Below, one piece after another: positions 10,031 to 21,100 of a stretch of DNA of 64,000 nt. Numbering within the stretch: position 1 is the stretch's first letter; each line of letters starts with the position of its first letter. The position numbers and the translations under genes were made by a program. Source of the stretch: Manduca sexta (lineage: Eukaryota; Arthropoda; Insecta; Lepidoptera; Sphingidae); contig NC_051120.1 of the NCBI RefSeq assembly GCF_014839805.1, positions 12,276,001 through 12,340,000 of the forward strand, in the 5' to 3' direction. The notes below the pieces were generated by a model. It saw only the letters and a program-made list of their open reading frames with translations. It was not told the origin of the DNA and made no database searches.

Positions 10031-13000
10031 AATCGATACCAATTATTTGCCACTGAATCGCGCTGTATCAAACAACAAAAGTTGCCAATCCAATGCTCGT
10101 GGTACCTGTCAACCGCTGTTTCTAATCCCACGTATATTTCAGGTACCAATACTAGTTCGCCACTGTATCCCGCTGTTTCGCGCAACAAATGTTGCCAATC
10201 CCGTGGTGCTCCTATCGCTGTTTCCAATCCCGTATCAATTGCGAGCACCAATACTAATTCATCACTGTATCCCGCTGTTTCGCGCAACAAATGTTGCCAA
10301 TCCCGTGGTGCTCCTATCGCTGTTTCCAATCCCGTATCAGTTGCGAGCACCAATACTAATCCATCACTGTATCCCGCTGTTCAGTGCAACAAAAATTGCC
10401 AGCCCAACACTCGTGATGCCTCAACCGCTGTTTCTGTTCCCACATATATCTCAGGCACCGACCCAAAACCAAAACTACTATATTCCGAAGTGTTGCGCAA
10501 ACAAAATCACCAACTTCAAATTATTAATACTTCAACCGCTGTTTCTAATCCCAAACCAAACTCTGACCCTTCAAAGAAAAACAACACTATCGCGCCACAG
10601 AATCCTAATTTTACGCAAATTCCAACCTCGTCTGCCAAATTCACTGAATCCCTTGCTAAATCATGCCCGTCTTGCTTTACTCTTGGAAAAGAAAAAGACA
10701 CCTCTAAAACTTACAATATCATAACTAACCCAACTAAAAAATACTTACCTTTTGTCGAAGTTCAAACGTCAATATCTTCCAAACCCTTGAGTCTTCTAGT
10801 TGATAGTGGTGCATCAATCAGTCTCCTTAAAGTAAATTCAATAGAAAAGATGCCGGAGCTTGTGAAACATATTATAAAATTCAGCGGAGTGACTAACGGC
10901 ACCATGAAGTCACTTGGCCATGTACAAGTAAATTTCAACACCCTGAACAATCATTTTCATGTTGTCCCCAACTTAGATTTCCCATACGATGGTATTATTG
11001 GCAATGACTTCCTTTCTAAACACAACTCGAAAATTGACTATTCTGAGAGAATACTTACAATAAATAAAATTAAACTAGAACTCAAATTCACTGAACCGAT
11101 GTTTACAATTCCGGCCCGTTCTGAAGCTATAATCGAATGTCCTGTTCAAAATCCTGACGTAAAAGAAGGAATCATTTTTGATCAAAATCCGAATGATGCT
11201 CTCCTCATTGCAAATTGTATAGTAAAAGTAAAACCAAATGGCCGTGTCAACGTTTCCGTAGTAAATATCTCTGAATCTCCAGCGCATATTGACACTCAAC
11301 TGAAACTTCAACTCCTTCCTCTAGAAACAATAGATCGCGAACAAAGTTTACATATTGCAGAAAATATTAACCAAATTAATATTCATACCCGAACAGAAGA
11401 GGTCTTGAACCAGTTACGGGTCTCTCACCTAAATGATGAGGAAACAAATTCACTTTACGACCTCTGCGCTTCATACTCTGATATCTTTCATATCCCTGGT
11501 GACAAGTTGACTTATACCGACGCTATCCAACATGAAATTGCTACCTCCTCTTCAATTCCAATAAATACCAAATCCTACCGTTTCCCTGAAATTCATAAAC
11601 AAGAAGTTCAATCCCAAATTAACAAGATGCTTGAAGAAGGCATTATAAAACCTTCTACATCTCCATGGTCTTCTCCGATATGGATTGTCCCAAAGAAAGC
11701 CGACGCTTCTGGTCAACGCAAATGGCGTATTGTGATAGACTATCGCAAATTAAATGATATCACAATTGGAGATTCCTATCCCATTCCTAACATATCCGAA
11801 ATACTAGACCAGTTGGGAAAATCAAAATATTTTAGTACACTAGACCTTGCCTCTGGTTTCCATCAAATTAAAATGGCAGAAAAAGATGCGCCCAAATCCG
11901 CCTTCTCAGTTCCACAGGGACACTTCGAATTTACCCGTATGCCATTTGGCCTTAAAAATGCGCCTGCAACTTTTCAAAGACTCATGAATACCGCTCTTTC
12001 AGGTCTCCAAGGAATCCAATGTTTTGTTTATCTTGATGATATCGTCATTTATTCCCACGATCTAGATTCCCACATCAAGAAATTATCCGACGTTTTCGAC
12101 AGACTCCGAACTTTCAACCTCAAGTTACAGCCCGACAAATGCGAGTTCCTTCGCAAAGAAGTCTCGTATCTCGGTCACATAATTACCGATGAGGGTGTCA
12201 AACCAAATCCGGAGAAAACAAAGGCCGTCGAACAATTTCCCGTGCCCAAATGTCCAAAAGATATAAAATCCTTCTTAGGATTAGCCTCATACTATCGCCG
12301 TTTCATTCCAAATTTGTCCCAAATTGCCAAACCACTCACACATCTTTTAAAGAAAGACGTCCCCTTCATATGGAATAACGAACAACAATTAGCATTCGCC
12401 AGTCTTAAAAATGCACTGACCACAGCTCCAATCTTGGCATATCCAGATTTTTCCAAACCATTTCTTCTTACATGTGACGCATCAAATCATGCTATTTCTG
12501 CTATTTTGTCTCAAGGTCCTATTGACAAAGACTCTCCCATCGCCTATGCATCCCGAACTTTAAATAACTACAGCGTAACAGAGAAAGAATGTTTAGCCAT
12601 CATTTTTGGCACAAAAACATTCAGGCCCTACTTATACGGTCACAAATTCACCATAGTAACTGATCACCGACCCCTGAAATGGTTATTTAATTGCAAAGAG
12701 CCCGGATCGAAATTAGTAAGGTGGCGACTCAGATTAGAGGAGTATGACTATGATGTTGTCTATAAAAAAGGGAAAGTAAATAGCAATGCTGACGCATTAT
12801 CACGTTATCCGGTCAATCCCATTATAGAGAACGACGCAGATATACGACCCTCGACATCAGGTTTGTCCAACAACACGCCCAATGACAATTCAGACATTCC
12901 CCATGATCTCATTGAGGACCTAATTGACTTAGGTGATCTGGGAATAAGCCCGCTTGATACACAACACCTGGATTTTTCCCCTCTGAATCCTCCTTCTCCT

Positions 13001-14641
13001 GAAGATATTCCATCTCCTCCTACTCCTGTTCCTCCTCCAAATTCTACTATTTCACCAAGATCCCCCACTGACTCGAATACGAACAAAAAAGAGACTCCAT
13101 ATTCAAATAAAGAATATTCAGAATTCCTAAAGTCTGCAACAAATAAAAATGAAACATGTAATACATATATAAAAGAACACAATGAAAGCCTTTTAAAAAG
13201 CAATGCGAAAACAATACTAGTCCCGGTATCTATTGACTTTGACGAATCTAACCCTTACCTTCAAGATATCATTTCCAATGCTGATGACTTTATAAACGAC
13301 GATGAACGAGAACTCCATTCCTTTAAAAGGGTCGACATAAAAGGTAAAATTTACTATTTCCTGTTTACTAAAGTTCATTATTTCGACACATGTTCTTATC
13401 CTGATATATTCAAGACATTAAAATCAGTCCGAGACGATATCCTACTCAGCGGCAACATAAACGAAATTGCAACATCCGATTTCAAAAATCCGTTTGAGCT
13501 AAACTCTTTCGTCAAAATCTACGGCATGCTAATGTACCTATTTAACAATACTAATGTAACTGTTCACATTCACCGCAACACTATCATATACCCAGTCCCT
13601 TCTGAAATAGCAAAGATTTTGAAAGAGAACCACGACATACCCGTTGCTGGCCATTTAGGATCTAACAGAATGTATGATAGAATCAAAGAACGCTACTATT
13701 GGAAAAACATGCGCTCCGAAATAGAAGACTATATTAAAAATTGTAAACTGTGTCAATCTAATAAAGCCCTTCGAAAAATCAATAGGTCCCCTATGCAGAT
13801 CACCACAACCTCCACTCGTCCCTTTGAAAAGATTAGCCTCGACATTGTCGGACCGTTACCCGAAGCTGGAATTCACAAATTAAAATACATACTCACCCTT
13901 CAAGATGATTTAACTAAATATTCCCTCGCTTATCCCATTTCAAATGCAACTGCAGAGGAATCCTGCGAATGTCTGGTACACTTTATAACTCTATTTGGCA
14001 TTCCTAAATCTATACTTACTGACCAAGGGACAAATTTCACTGCAGAACTTTTCAAAAAAACATGCGATTTTCTTAAAATAAAGCAAATCTGGTCTTCTCC
14101 CTATCACCCACAAACACAAGGGGCTCTTGAGAGAAGTCACTCTACACTGAAAGAGTATTTGAAGTCCTATGTGAATGAAAACCAATCTGATTGGCACAAA
14201 TTTGTATACACTGCTATGCTAACCTATAACAGCACAGTCCATACTACAACGCGGTTTACTCCCTATGAACTCATATTCGGGCACAAACCTTTCATTCCGG
14301 ATTCTATATTTGAGCTCCGTACTGATATCACTTACCCCGAATATATAAAAATGCTTCACCACCGTCTTAAAATATCTCGCGAAAAAGCTCTACAAAATAT
14401 TCAAGCTTCCAAAGAAAGGTCCAAAAATTATTATGACAAACACAGCCGCTCAGTCCAATATAAAATTGGTGATTACGTATATATAAAAAATCATGTGAGA
14501 CTCCGTAAAGCTTTATCTCCGCTATGGAAAGGTCCCTACAAGATTGTTAAAGTAAACAGTAACAATACCTTGACACTCCTTATAAACCGACGCCATATCA
14601 CTCATCACTTTGATGAAGTGAAACCCGCAAGTGAAGTCTAA
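9983..14641 (+). CDS. pol: Pol polyprotein: protease, reverse transcriptase, RNase H, integrase
   Basis: The frame is open from 9983 and the stop is at 14639-14641; it has no stop codon for over 1500 codons. After the repeat linker come a retropepsin with SLLVDSGAS (about 10790-10815), reverse transcriptase with CFVYLDDIVIYS (near 12030; the Asp pair is catalytic), RNase H with LTCDASN, and integrase with an HHCC zinc region (H, H, CKLC, from about 13630) and a DDE core (LDIVGPL, TDQGTNF, then Glu in GALERSH). All key residues checked are present. The enzyme copies the RNA to DNA and inserts it in the host genome. Pol is in the +1 frame relative to gag, not the -1 frame that the slip site leads to; the difference arises from the indel in the first tandem unit. 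This copy would therefore make little Gag-Pol unless the indel is a sequence error. Confidence 0.95.
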   Translation, partial: TTPASRSVSCGKNKRENRYQLFATESRCIKQQKLPIQCSWYLSTAVSNPTYISGTNTSSPLYPAVSRNKCCQSRGAPIAVSNPVSIASTNTNSSLYPAVSRNKCCQSRGAPIAVSNPVSVASTNTNPSLYPAVQCNKNCQPNTRDASTAVSVPTYISGTDPKPKLLYSEVLRKQNHQLQIINTSTAVSNPKPNSDPSKKNNTIAPQNPNFTQIPTSSAKFTESLAKSCPSCFTLGKEKDTSKTYNIITNPTKKYLPFVEVQTSISSKPLSLLVDSGASISLLKVNSIEKMPELVKHIIKFSGVTNGTMKSLGHVQVNFNTLNNHFHVVPNLDFPYDGIIGNDFLSKHNSKIDYSERILTINKIKLELKFTEPMFTIPARSEAIIECPVQNPDVKEGIIFDQNPNDALLIANCIVKVKPNGRVNVSVVNISESPAHIDTQLKLQLLPLETIDREQSLHIAENINQINIHTRTEEVLNQLRVSHLNDEETNSLYDLCASYSDIFHIPGDKLTYTDAIQHEIATSSSIPINTKSYRFPEIHKQEVQSQINKMLEEGIIKPSTSPWSSPIWIVPKKADASGQRKWRIVIDYRKLNDITIGDSYPIPNISEILDQLGKSKYFSTLDLASGFHQIKMAEKDAPKSAFSVPQGHFEFTRMPFGLKNAPATFQRLMNTALSGLQGIQCFVYLDDIVIYSHDLDSHIKKLSDVFDRLRTFNLKLQPDKCEFLRKEVSYLGHIITDEGVKPNPEKTKAVEQFPVPKCPKDIKSFLGLASYYRRFIPNLSQIAKPLTHLLKKDVPFIWNNEQQLAFASLKNALTTAPILAYPDFSKPFLLTCDASNHAISAILSQGPIDKDSPIAYASRTLNNYSVTEKECLAIIFGTKTFRPYLYGHKFTIVTDHRPLKWLFNCKEPGSKLVRWRLRLEEYDYDVVYKKGKVNSNADALSRYPVNPIIENDADIRPSTSGLSNNTPNDNSDIPHDLIEDLIDLGDLGISPLDTQHLDFSPLNPPSPEDIPSPPTPVPPPNSTISPRSPTDSNTNKKETPYSNKEYSEFLKSATNKNETCNTYIKEHNESLLKSNAKTILVPVSIDFDESNPYLQDIISNADDFINDDERELHSFKRVDIKGKIYYFLFTKVHYFDTCSYPDIFKTLKSVRDDILLSGNINEIATSDFKNPFELNSFVKIYGMLMYLFNNTNVTVHIHRNTIIYPVPSEIAKILKENHDIPVAGHLGSNRMYDRIKERYYWKNMRSEIEDYIKNCKLCQSNKALRKINRSPMQITTTSTRPFEKISLDIVGPLPEAGIHKLKYILTLQDDLTKYSLAYPISNATAEESCECLVHFITLFGIPKSILTDQGTNFTAELFKKTCDFLKIKQIWSSPYHPQTQGALERSHSTLKEYLKSYVNENQSDWHKFVYTAMLTYNSTVHTTTRFTPYELIFGHKPFIPDSIFELRTDITYPEYIKMLHHRLKISREKALQNIQASKERSKNYYDKHSRSVQYKIGDYVYIKNHVRLRKALSPLWKGPYKIVKVNSNNTLTLLINRRHITHHFDEVKPASEV
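10041..10459 (+). repeat. Coding tandem repeat at the gag-pol junction
   Basis: There are four tandem units: 10041-10147 (107 bp), 10148-10249 (102), 10250-10351 (102) and 10352-10459 (108), with a more diverged unit following. Units two and three are nearly identical. Each encodes a LYPAVSRNKCCQ-like segment followed by AVSNP. Unit one codes for the same peptide pattern in a different frame in its first part, switching frame near 10101-10114, where it has two more bases than unit four. Confidence 0.85.
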
Positions 14642-16370
14642 TAAATTAACTTATATCACTAGATTTAATGCTGTTATTATTACTACTTACAGACTCGTCA
14701 CGGCTCACTGTAACGCCATCTTGGCAACAGATGACAACCAATTTGTGAAAATCATCACCAAAAGTCCTGGCATACTCTTCGACCCTGTTGGCACTCTTAA
14801 AATCGTAAATGACCAGTTTCACGTGATTGTTCCTATAGACGTGACTCCGTATAAAGGATATATTGAGAATATTCAAAGTGTATTTAATTCTATTCGATTT
14901 TTATGCCGCGAAAATTCAGATACAGATAACGTCAAGTGCCAAAATATGTTACAACCTTTAGACTCACTCTATAACGATATCCTACGTGATTATAATTTTA
15001 TTTCTCACTTCATATCCAATAACATATCCAAACGTGCAGCATGGTTTGCTGGTGCAGGCACCGTATTCAAACATATTTTCGGCACCATGGACGAAGATGA
15101 CGCAAACCACTATAACACTGCTATTCAAAATCTCTATTATAATGACAAAGTCTTATCAAATGTTGTTAATAAAAGTCTAATCGTGTCTCAGATGGCAATA
15201 CATAATGTAAATCAATCTCTACATGAAATGAACATAAACCAAGCCAAGCTAAATGATGCTCTAGATAAAATAACTATAGTCGTTAACAATATGTCACACG
15301 CAATACAGGCTGAGAATTTCCAAGTCGCTCTTAACTCTATGTTCAATACTTTGCAATCAAATTTACTTTCTCTCTCATTCAAAATCGAAGACATTCTAAA
15401 CTCTGTCCTGTTGGTAAAATCTAATATTCTACATCCATCTGTGCTAACGCCTAAACAACTGTATCATGAAATTGTAAATAATCTTAAGATAGTTCCTAAG
15501 GATAAGTATTTTCCATTAAACTTAGAATTAAATAATATTCATAAGCTTCTAAATATTGCTAGTTTAGTGTGTTATCATTTAGATAATAAATTAGTCTTCG
15601 TTATTAAGATTCCTTTAGTTAGTACCGTAGAATATAATCTGTACAAAAGTATACCACTACCAACTTCACATGCTACTGATAACACGTTTGTTATGATACA
15701 ACCCTTTGAATCATATATCGCTTTAAGTAAGGACAAATTATCTTTCAGCTATTACAAAAACTTAGACTCTTGCCAAAATATTGCTACAAAAACTTACCTT
15801 TGTGAAATTACTGACATTTACTCTGTACCTGGAAATCCTTCTTGTGAAATTGAAATAATTACTAAGACTGTATCAAAATTACCTGACTCTTGTCAATACC
15901 AGATCCTGCGTGGTCATGTAGACATTTGGCACAAACTACATAATGAGAAATGGATATTTGTACAATCTGAACTATGTAAACTCTCTATAGAATGTAGAAA
16001 TAATATAACCGAAACTATAATCTCAGGCACAGGAATTCTTAACCTTCCTTTGGATTGTGTAGCCTATCACAAGAACTATAGAATTGCTAGGAAAACTTCT
16101 CCTAGAATAAATATACCAAAATTGACACCAACTTTTAATATTTTAAATGATAGCTGTTGTAATTCTAATAAGTTTAAGGAATTGAATTTGCTTACTCCAA
16201 AATTGAAAAATGTAAATTTAGATAATTTAAAAAGCTTTGTAAATACCAATCAGCTACTTATGAAAGAATTAGACTATATTAAGTCTCCGAATTATTTACG
16301 TATAGGTTTTCCTGTTTTAAGTACTGTATTATTAATTTTATGTTTTTGTGTAATCATTTATTGTTGTAAA
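14631..16370 (+). CDS. env: Env-like membrane glycoprotein, truncated by the gap
   Basis: The frame overlaps the pol end by 11 bp and has no ATG at its 5' edge; an acceptor (TACTTACAG|ACTC, exon from 14693) suggests expression from a spliced mRNA, as in errantiviruses. The layout resembles the errantivirus/baculovirus F-type fusion proteins: a short N-terminal subunit, a basic pair (KR, residues 134-135 of the open frame), a Gly/Ala-rich hydrophobic fusion-peptide-like stretch followed by GTMDEDD, a long helical region, Cys-rich ectodomain sequence and a C-terminal membrane anchor just before the N run. The site has only S-K-R, not the full R-X-K/R-R furin motif. The last residues and the stop are missing. 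Presence of an intact env frame suggests possible infectivity of the lineage, not of this copy. Confidence 0.85.
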
Positions 16371-16870
16371 NNNNNNNNNNNNNNNNNNNNNNNNNNNNNN
16401 NNNNNNNNNNNNNNNNNNNNNNNNNNNNNNNNNNNNNNNNNNNNNNNNNNNNNNNNNNNNNNNNNNNNNNNNNNNNNNNNNNNNNNNNNNNNNNNNNNNN
16501 NNNNNNNNNNNNNNNNNNNNNNNNNNNNNNNNNNNNNNNNNNNNNNNNNNNNNNNNNNNNNNNNNNNNNNNNNNNNNNNNNNNNNNNNNNNNNNNNNNNN
16601 NNNNNNNNNNNNNNNNNNNNNNNNNNNNNNNNNNNNNNNNNNNNNNNNNNNNNNNNNNNNNNNNNNNNNNNNNNNNNNNNNNNNNNNNNNNNNNNNNNNN
16701 NNNNNNNNNNNNNNNNNNNNNNNNNNNNNNNNNNNNNNNNNNNNNNNNNNNNNNNNNNNNNNNNNNNNNNNNNNNNNNNNNNNNNNNNNNNNNNNNNNNN
16801 NNNNNNNNNNNNNNNNNNNNNNNNNNNNNNNNNNNNNNNNNNNNNNNNNNNNNNNNNNNNNNNNNNNNNN
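16371..16870. other. Assembly gap, 500 N
   Basis: Exactly 500 N, a conventional placeholder, so the true size is unknown. It replaces the end of env and the 3' LTR of the retroelement; the second LTR probably broke the assembly. Confidence 0.95.
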
Positions 16871-17907
16871 AAAAATACAAAAGCAATTTGAATCCACAAT
16901 AATTTACGTCTTCGCTGTAAATTACACCCCTCTAATAAGCAGAATTTTGTCTGTGCACTTTGTGAGAACATTAGCAGTATTTCAAAGTTTATTTTGGTTA
17001 AATCTGGCACGTAGGGGGATTTATATTTAACTGTCTGCACCAAAACCTGTGACTAATATCATAATAATATTTGAGACAAACGTCCGCGCAGTCAGGAATA
17101 TATCGAAAATATTTTTAACTATTGCAACTGATTTTATTGGAATAAGCGGAGTATTTCCTTGCGTTTCCTTTAACGTTTGTTAGTACAAATACAGAAAAAC
17201 AATGTTCTTTAAATCCTCAAACACCTCTGAAGTAAGATATCAAACCTAACAATCGAATAAAATAAGATTTTTATTTTGAATTATTGAATGATGTTTTTAA
17301 CCGTTCTTTTGTCATCATAAAAGCTAATTTGTTGTCATAGCGTAATGAAGCAAGGAATCTGAAAACAATAGCGTAAGTACTTATTCTAAAGTAACATGGC
17401 CCCTTGTTATGCTGAATAAGTAAATAGAAGAGGATACACACTTGCTTTGATGATCTAATACAATCCTTGTTCGATCGTATTCCATGTAACTGGAGATGAA
17501 AACGCACTACCACGAGTTACACACTCATTTTACGTTTCATGCGAGAAAAGCGCTCAATCGTCGCAATATGGATGTTTTGATAAGTCGATATAACGACATT
17601 TAGCGTGCCTCAGTGTTTTTACAGAAAAATAGGCAACCAAAATAAAATCCACTGTTTGCAACTAGGGACTGTGATGATTCTTATGAGTGAGAGAATTAAA
17701 ACGCTATTTACCAAATAAGCAATTAGAAGTATGCTTTACAAATTCAAAATTATACCATACCTATTTGAATCATCAAGTTAAAATTATGGAATTGAGAAGC
17801 CATCGAGTTCCCTTAGTAGGTACAAGCAGATGTGCTGACCACAACTTCCTGAGCACTGCTTTGATACATTTTGTGTTGAACCTGTATTGTGTATTCTTTG
17901 TGCTGCA
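16871..17907. other. Non-coding AT-rich sequence
   Basis: No LTR-like match to 7890-8358 and no supportable gene. Presumably host sequence on the far side of the retroelement. Confidence 0.5.
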
Positions 17908-18135
17908 GGTAGAATATATTTTATATTTGCCCGGATAAGGACCATCGTACACAAAGTGTTAAAACCCGCCATACTGCCCACGTGTTTCGCGTTCCGGGAT
18001 CAGCTTATTTATATCCGGTTTCAACAAGCCGGCATAATTGTGTCGACTGCGGAGGGGTAATCATCTCTCGTCAGTCGACATTCTATTGGACCCCAGTCCA
18101 GTTCCCATCAGGTGCAGTGGGGTCATTAAGCCGCG
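17908..18135 (+). repeat. Interspersed repeat, ATATATTTTATAT family, copy 1
   Basis: It matches 33897-34115 over its whole length, with shared blocks such as GTTAAAACCCGCCATA, CATCTCTCGTCAGT and ACATTCTATTGGACCCCA. It has no ORF. It could be a SINE or the 3' end of a LINE; I see no clear tRNA promoter boxes. Confidence 0.8.
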
Positions 18136-21100
18136 CACGTTAAAAAAAATTACACTACCATGGTAAAGTAATACTGGAACTGATAAGTACAGTGCAAACC
18201 CAATATTGCACTAATAAACAAGTCGCGGAAATCGAAGTTCGCAAAATTATGTTGGCCTTTTGAACTGAATCAGAGAACATCACTATAAAAGGCTTTTCAC
18301 CATGAATGCGGTTGTCTGCTCTTCAATTTAACGCCAGCTGATGACATCTGGAGATAGTGTCGCCAAGACGAAACTCCATGACATAGACAATAATGTTTTT
18401 ACTTTAATACACAAAATTAGAAAAGGACCACTTTCGAATTTCGCCAGTAACATGAAACATTTAAATTATATTTCATATACCCAGAGTTTTATTTGGTTAA
18501 ATAAAGCATGTGCTGCCAGCACCTAGAGCCAACGACCTGGTGTTCACTGAAGCGTAAAGATCAGCGAGATATTGACATCGAAATGATACTCCTAAAGGAT
18601 TCACGCCTTGGCACAAAAAGTTTTACAACTGCGCTGCGCAGACGCTCTCAATTTACTGGGCAACACTACACTGCTATATCAACAATAACTGTCAACGGTT
18701 GCTTCAATAAATTAGCAGCTTTTGAGCCTCGTTTAAGCTGAGCGATTGCTGGCAATACTTGATTTTTTATTATCTGTTAAAAGTCGTACACGTCATTGCG
18801 AATGAGAATCACCTTGACATTGCGCAAGTTCCGACATGGTAACTTTTTTAAGCAATAACTACATGCGATCATTGCTAGCAATAATAAACCTTCTGAATTT
18901 GGATTTAAGGTAGTGTTTCTGGGTAATAAATTAATATCATCTGCGCTTTACCTGATAAACAATAACTGATGAATATCCTGGCGTTGAGTCTATCCAAAAA
19001 CAATTGTAAGCAAGAACTAATAGTTATTAAAATACTGAATAAAGTTTATTCCCATGAACGTAATCCTTCCACTAAAGAACTAACTTCGCTCCATGAAAAG
19101 GCGGATTTGACGGTAAAAATGTTATATCAAGAACATATTACACTAGGCGAGTACAGATGGCTGCGTTATTGAAGTCTTCAAATGTTTACCTGAGGTTTCA
19201 GGGGAAGTATTTGGTTCCAAGGAACTAGCGAGTGATTGAAAATAGAATGTCGCGCAATTATGAAAAGAAAATGAAATTCTCCATTGGACGCCATAGTTGT
19301 CTTGAATCTATGTTAAATTAGAGAAGTTTAAAGAATTTCTTGATTAAATAAAACAAGGATTCACGGAAATTGGATCCAAATCTCTAATTGCTGTAAAACA
19401 TATTCATCATCATCATCAGCCCGTTGCAGTCCACTGCTGAACATAGGCCGTTACCAAGGTACGCTACAGAGCCCGGTTTGCTGATTTATTCATCCAGTCG
19501 CTGCCGACTCTCTTGTGCATACAAATTACATTCTTAGATTAACAAAAACATATACGCATAAAATTTTGAAAAGTCTCCTTTAAATCGGTTACAAATTAAA
19601 ACATTTGCGAAATAAGAACTAACCTAGATTTAAGTCCTAATATGGACTAAAATACTAAACACAAACGTGTCAAAATAAATAACTACGAACGTGTTTAGTT
19701 GTTTATGCAAATACAACGACAGATGTTAATTGTTTCAACACGGTCTATCTCTAGGGAATCTCACTAGTTATAAACAATCTAGATTTAAACGGAGCCTGGG
19801 AAAGATTGTACTTTGTTGTTGTGTTCAAAACAAAACTATTATTTTCGTAATCGGCAATACGGGGCGTACCATACAGCTCGATTCGCTCTGAAGTGCAATT
19901 TGGCTAAGACGCTGTCAACTTTAAGTCAGTATCTTAAGATAGTCTATTTAATAGACATATATTAAAAACAAAAATTTATATGATATCTTAAGTCAGATGT
20001 GACAGCACGGTCATGGATTTTAACAGCTGAGTCTTAGTTATCAAACAGCGCTTAAATAAAAGCTCAAGCTTTGTTCATGCAATAATTTACTATCTTAAAT
20101 GCCTACTTAAGATTTTACTCAAAGGTGACATAATTTATAAATTCTTTCTTTATATATAATTTCTTTGTTTGTAAACACTATTTACCTAAATAAAACCATT
20201 TAAAATTTTGTATAGTTTTCAAATGTACGTAGATATTGCAACTTTGACTTTTCAGATAAATAACACAGACAGGTCCGCCGTAACCATAAAGGCTACAGTC
20301 TTAAAACGTCAGGAAAAAATTATAATATAAAAACCGAGATAAAATTCGTAAAATACTTTTATTTCAATGTCTTACATTCGCGTAAACATAAGGAATTATT
20401 ACAGTATTTAAATCTCAATACATTGACATTATTCATTCGTCGCACAAATCTTTCAGACTCGTTGTGCCAATAAGTGCCGTGACAAGGCCAAGTTAACCGC
20501 ATTTTGGAGTCATTGCTTCATTCGCTAAGCTTAAAAAAACTTCACTCATACCTACAATGTTTCACGCCAAAATCTGTATTGCAACTGGAAATGGATTGAT
20601 ATTTCTTAACAATTTCATGGTAGACGTTTCGAATTTAAATTGATTCTGATGATTTTTTATTTATTCTCGATTAGTCATAGAAATCTTAGGTCAACCCGGA
20701 AAGTAAAAACCGCTATAAAATCTTCAACAACGCTCAATTGATCGGGCTATGAATATTCGACGCTGGATTCAACTTGAAGTTTTAATAAAAGTTTGCAGAC
20801 TTTATAGTGCTTATTTTTTCGCACTCCTTTTTTTAGATTTAATTAAATTCTTCGCCAGATATTACGTAATAGCACTAAGTTTTCCGGAATATAATAATAG
20901 TACCATTAATGGCGATAATTGAAAGTCTGTCTGAAGAGTTCTTTTAGCTATTTAAGACTTTTATATCACCTACATCCATATAAACACTATTATTGTTATT
21001 TCAATTTAGTCTAAATAAATATTTATTCCTCTATCCAAGAATCGGATTGAACTCATAAATCAAGTCTTACAATGGCCGCTGACCCAAAAGAACAGTGACA

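Larger units (their letters stand above)
7890..16370 (+). mobile_element. Errantivirus-like Ty3/gypsy element with gag, pol and env; 3' end lost in gap
   Basis: The order LTR - PBS - leader - gag - pol (protease, reverse transcriptase, RNase H, integrase) - env is that of insect errantiviruses. Gag and pol lie in different frames, and env overlaps the end of pol. The 3' LTR and polypurine tract are not present, because the sequence runs into 500 N right after the env membrane anchor and the bases after the gap do not resemble the 5' LTR region. The long pol and env frames have no stop codons, so the copy is fairly young, but the frame change between gag and pol carries an apparent indel. Confidence 0.9.

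Noticed and set aside
10148..10459. Regular direct repeats, CRISPR-like at first sight
   Set aside because: The units are contiguous with no spacers, code in frame and belong to a eukaryotic retroelement.
10047..10724. 225-codon frame overlapping the start of pol
   Set aside because: Its first part is the -1 frame that continues from gag; after the indel it only reads the tandem repeats out of frame. Not a separate gene.
16338..17043. Open frames reading through the 500-N gap
   Set aside because: The N run creates them; the residues after the gap do not continue env.
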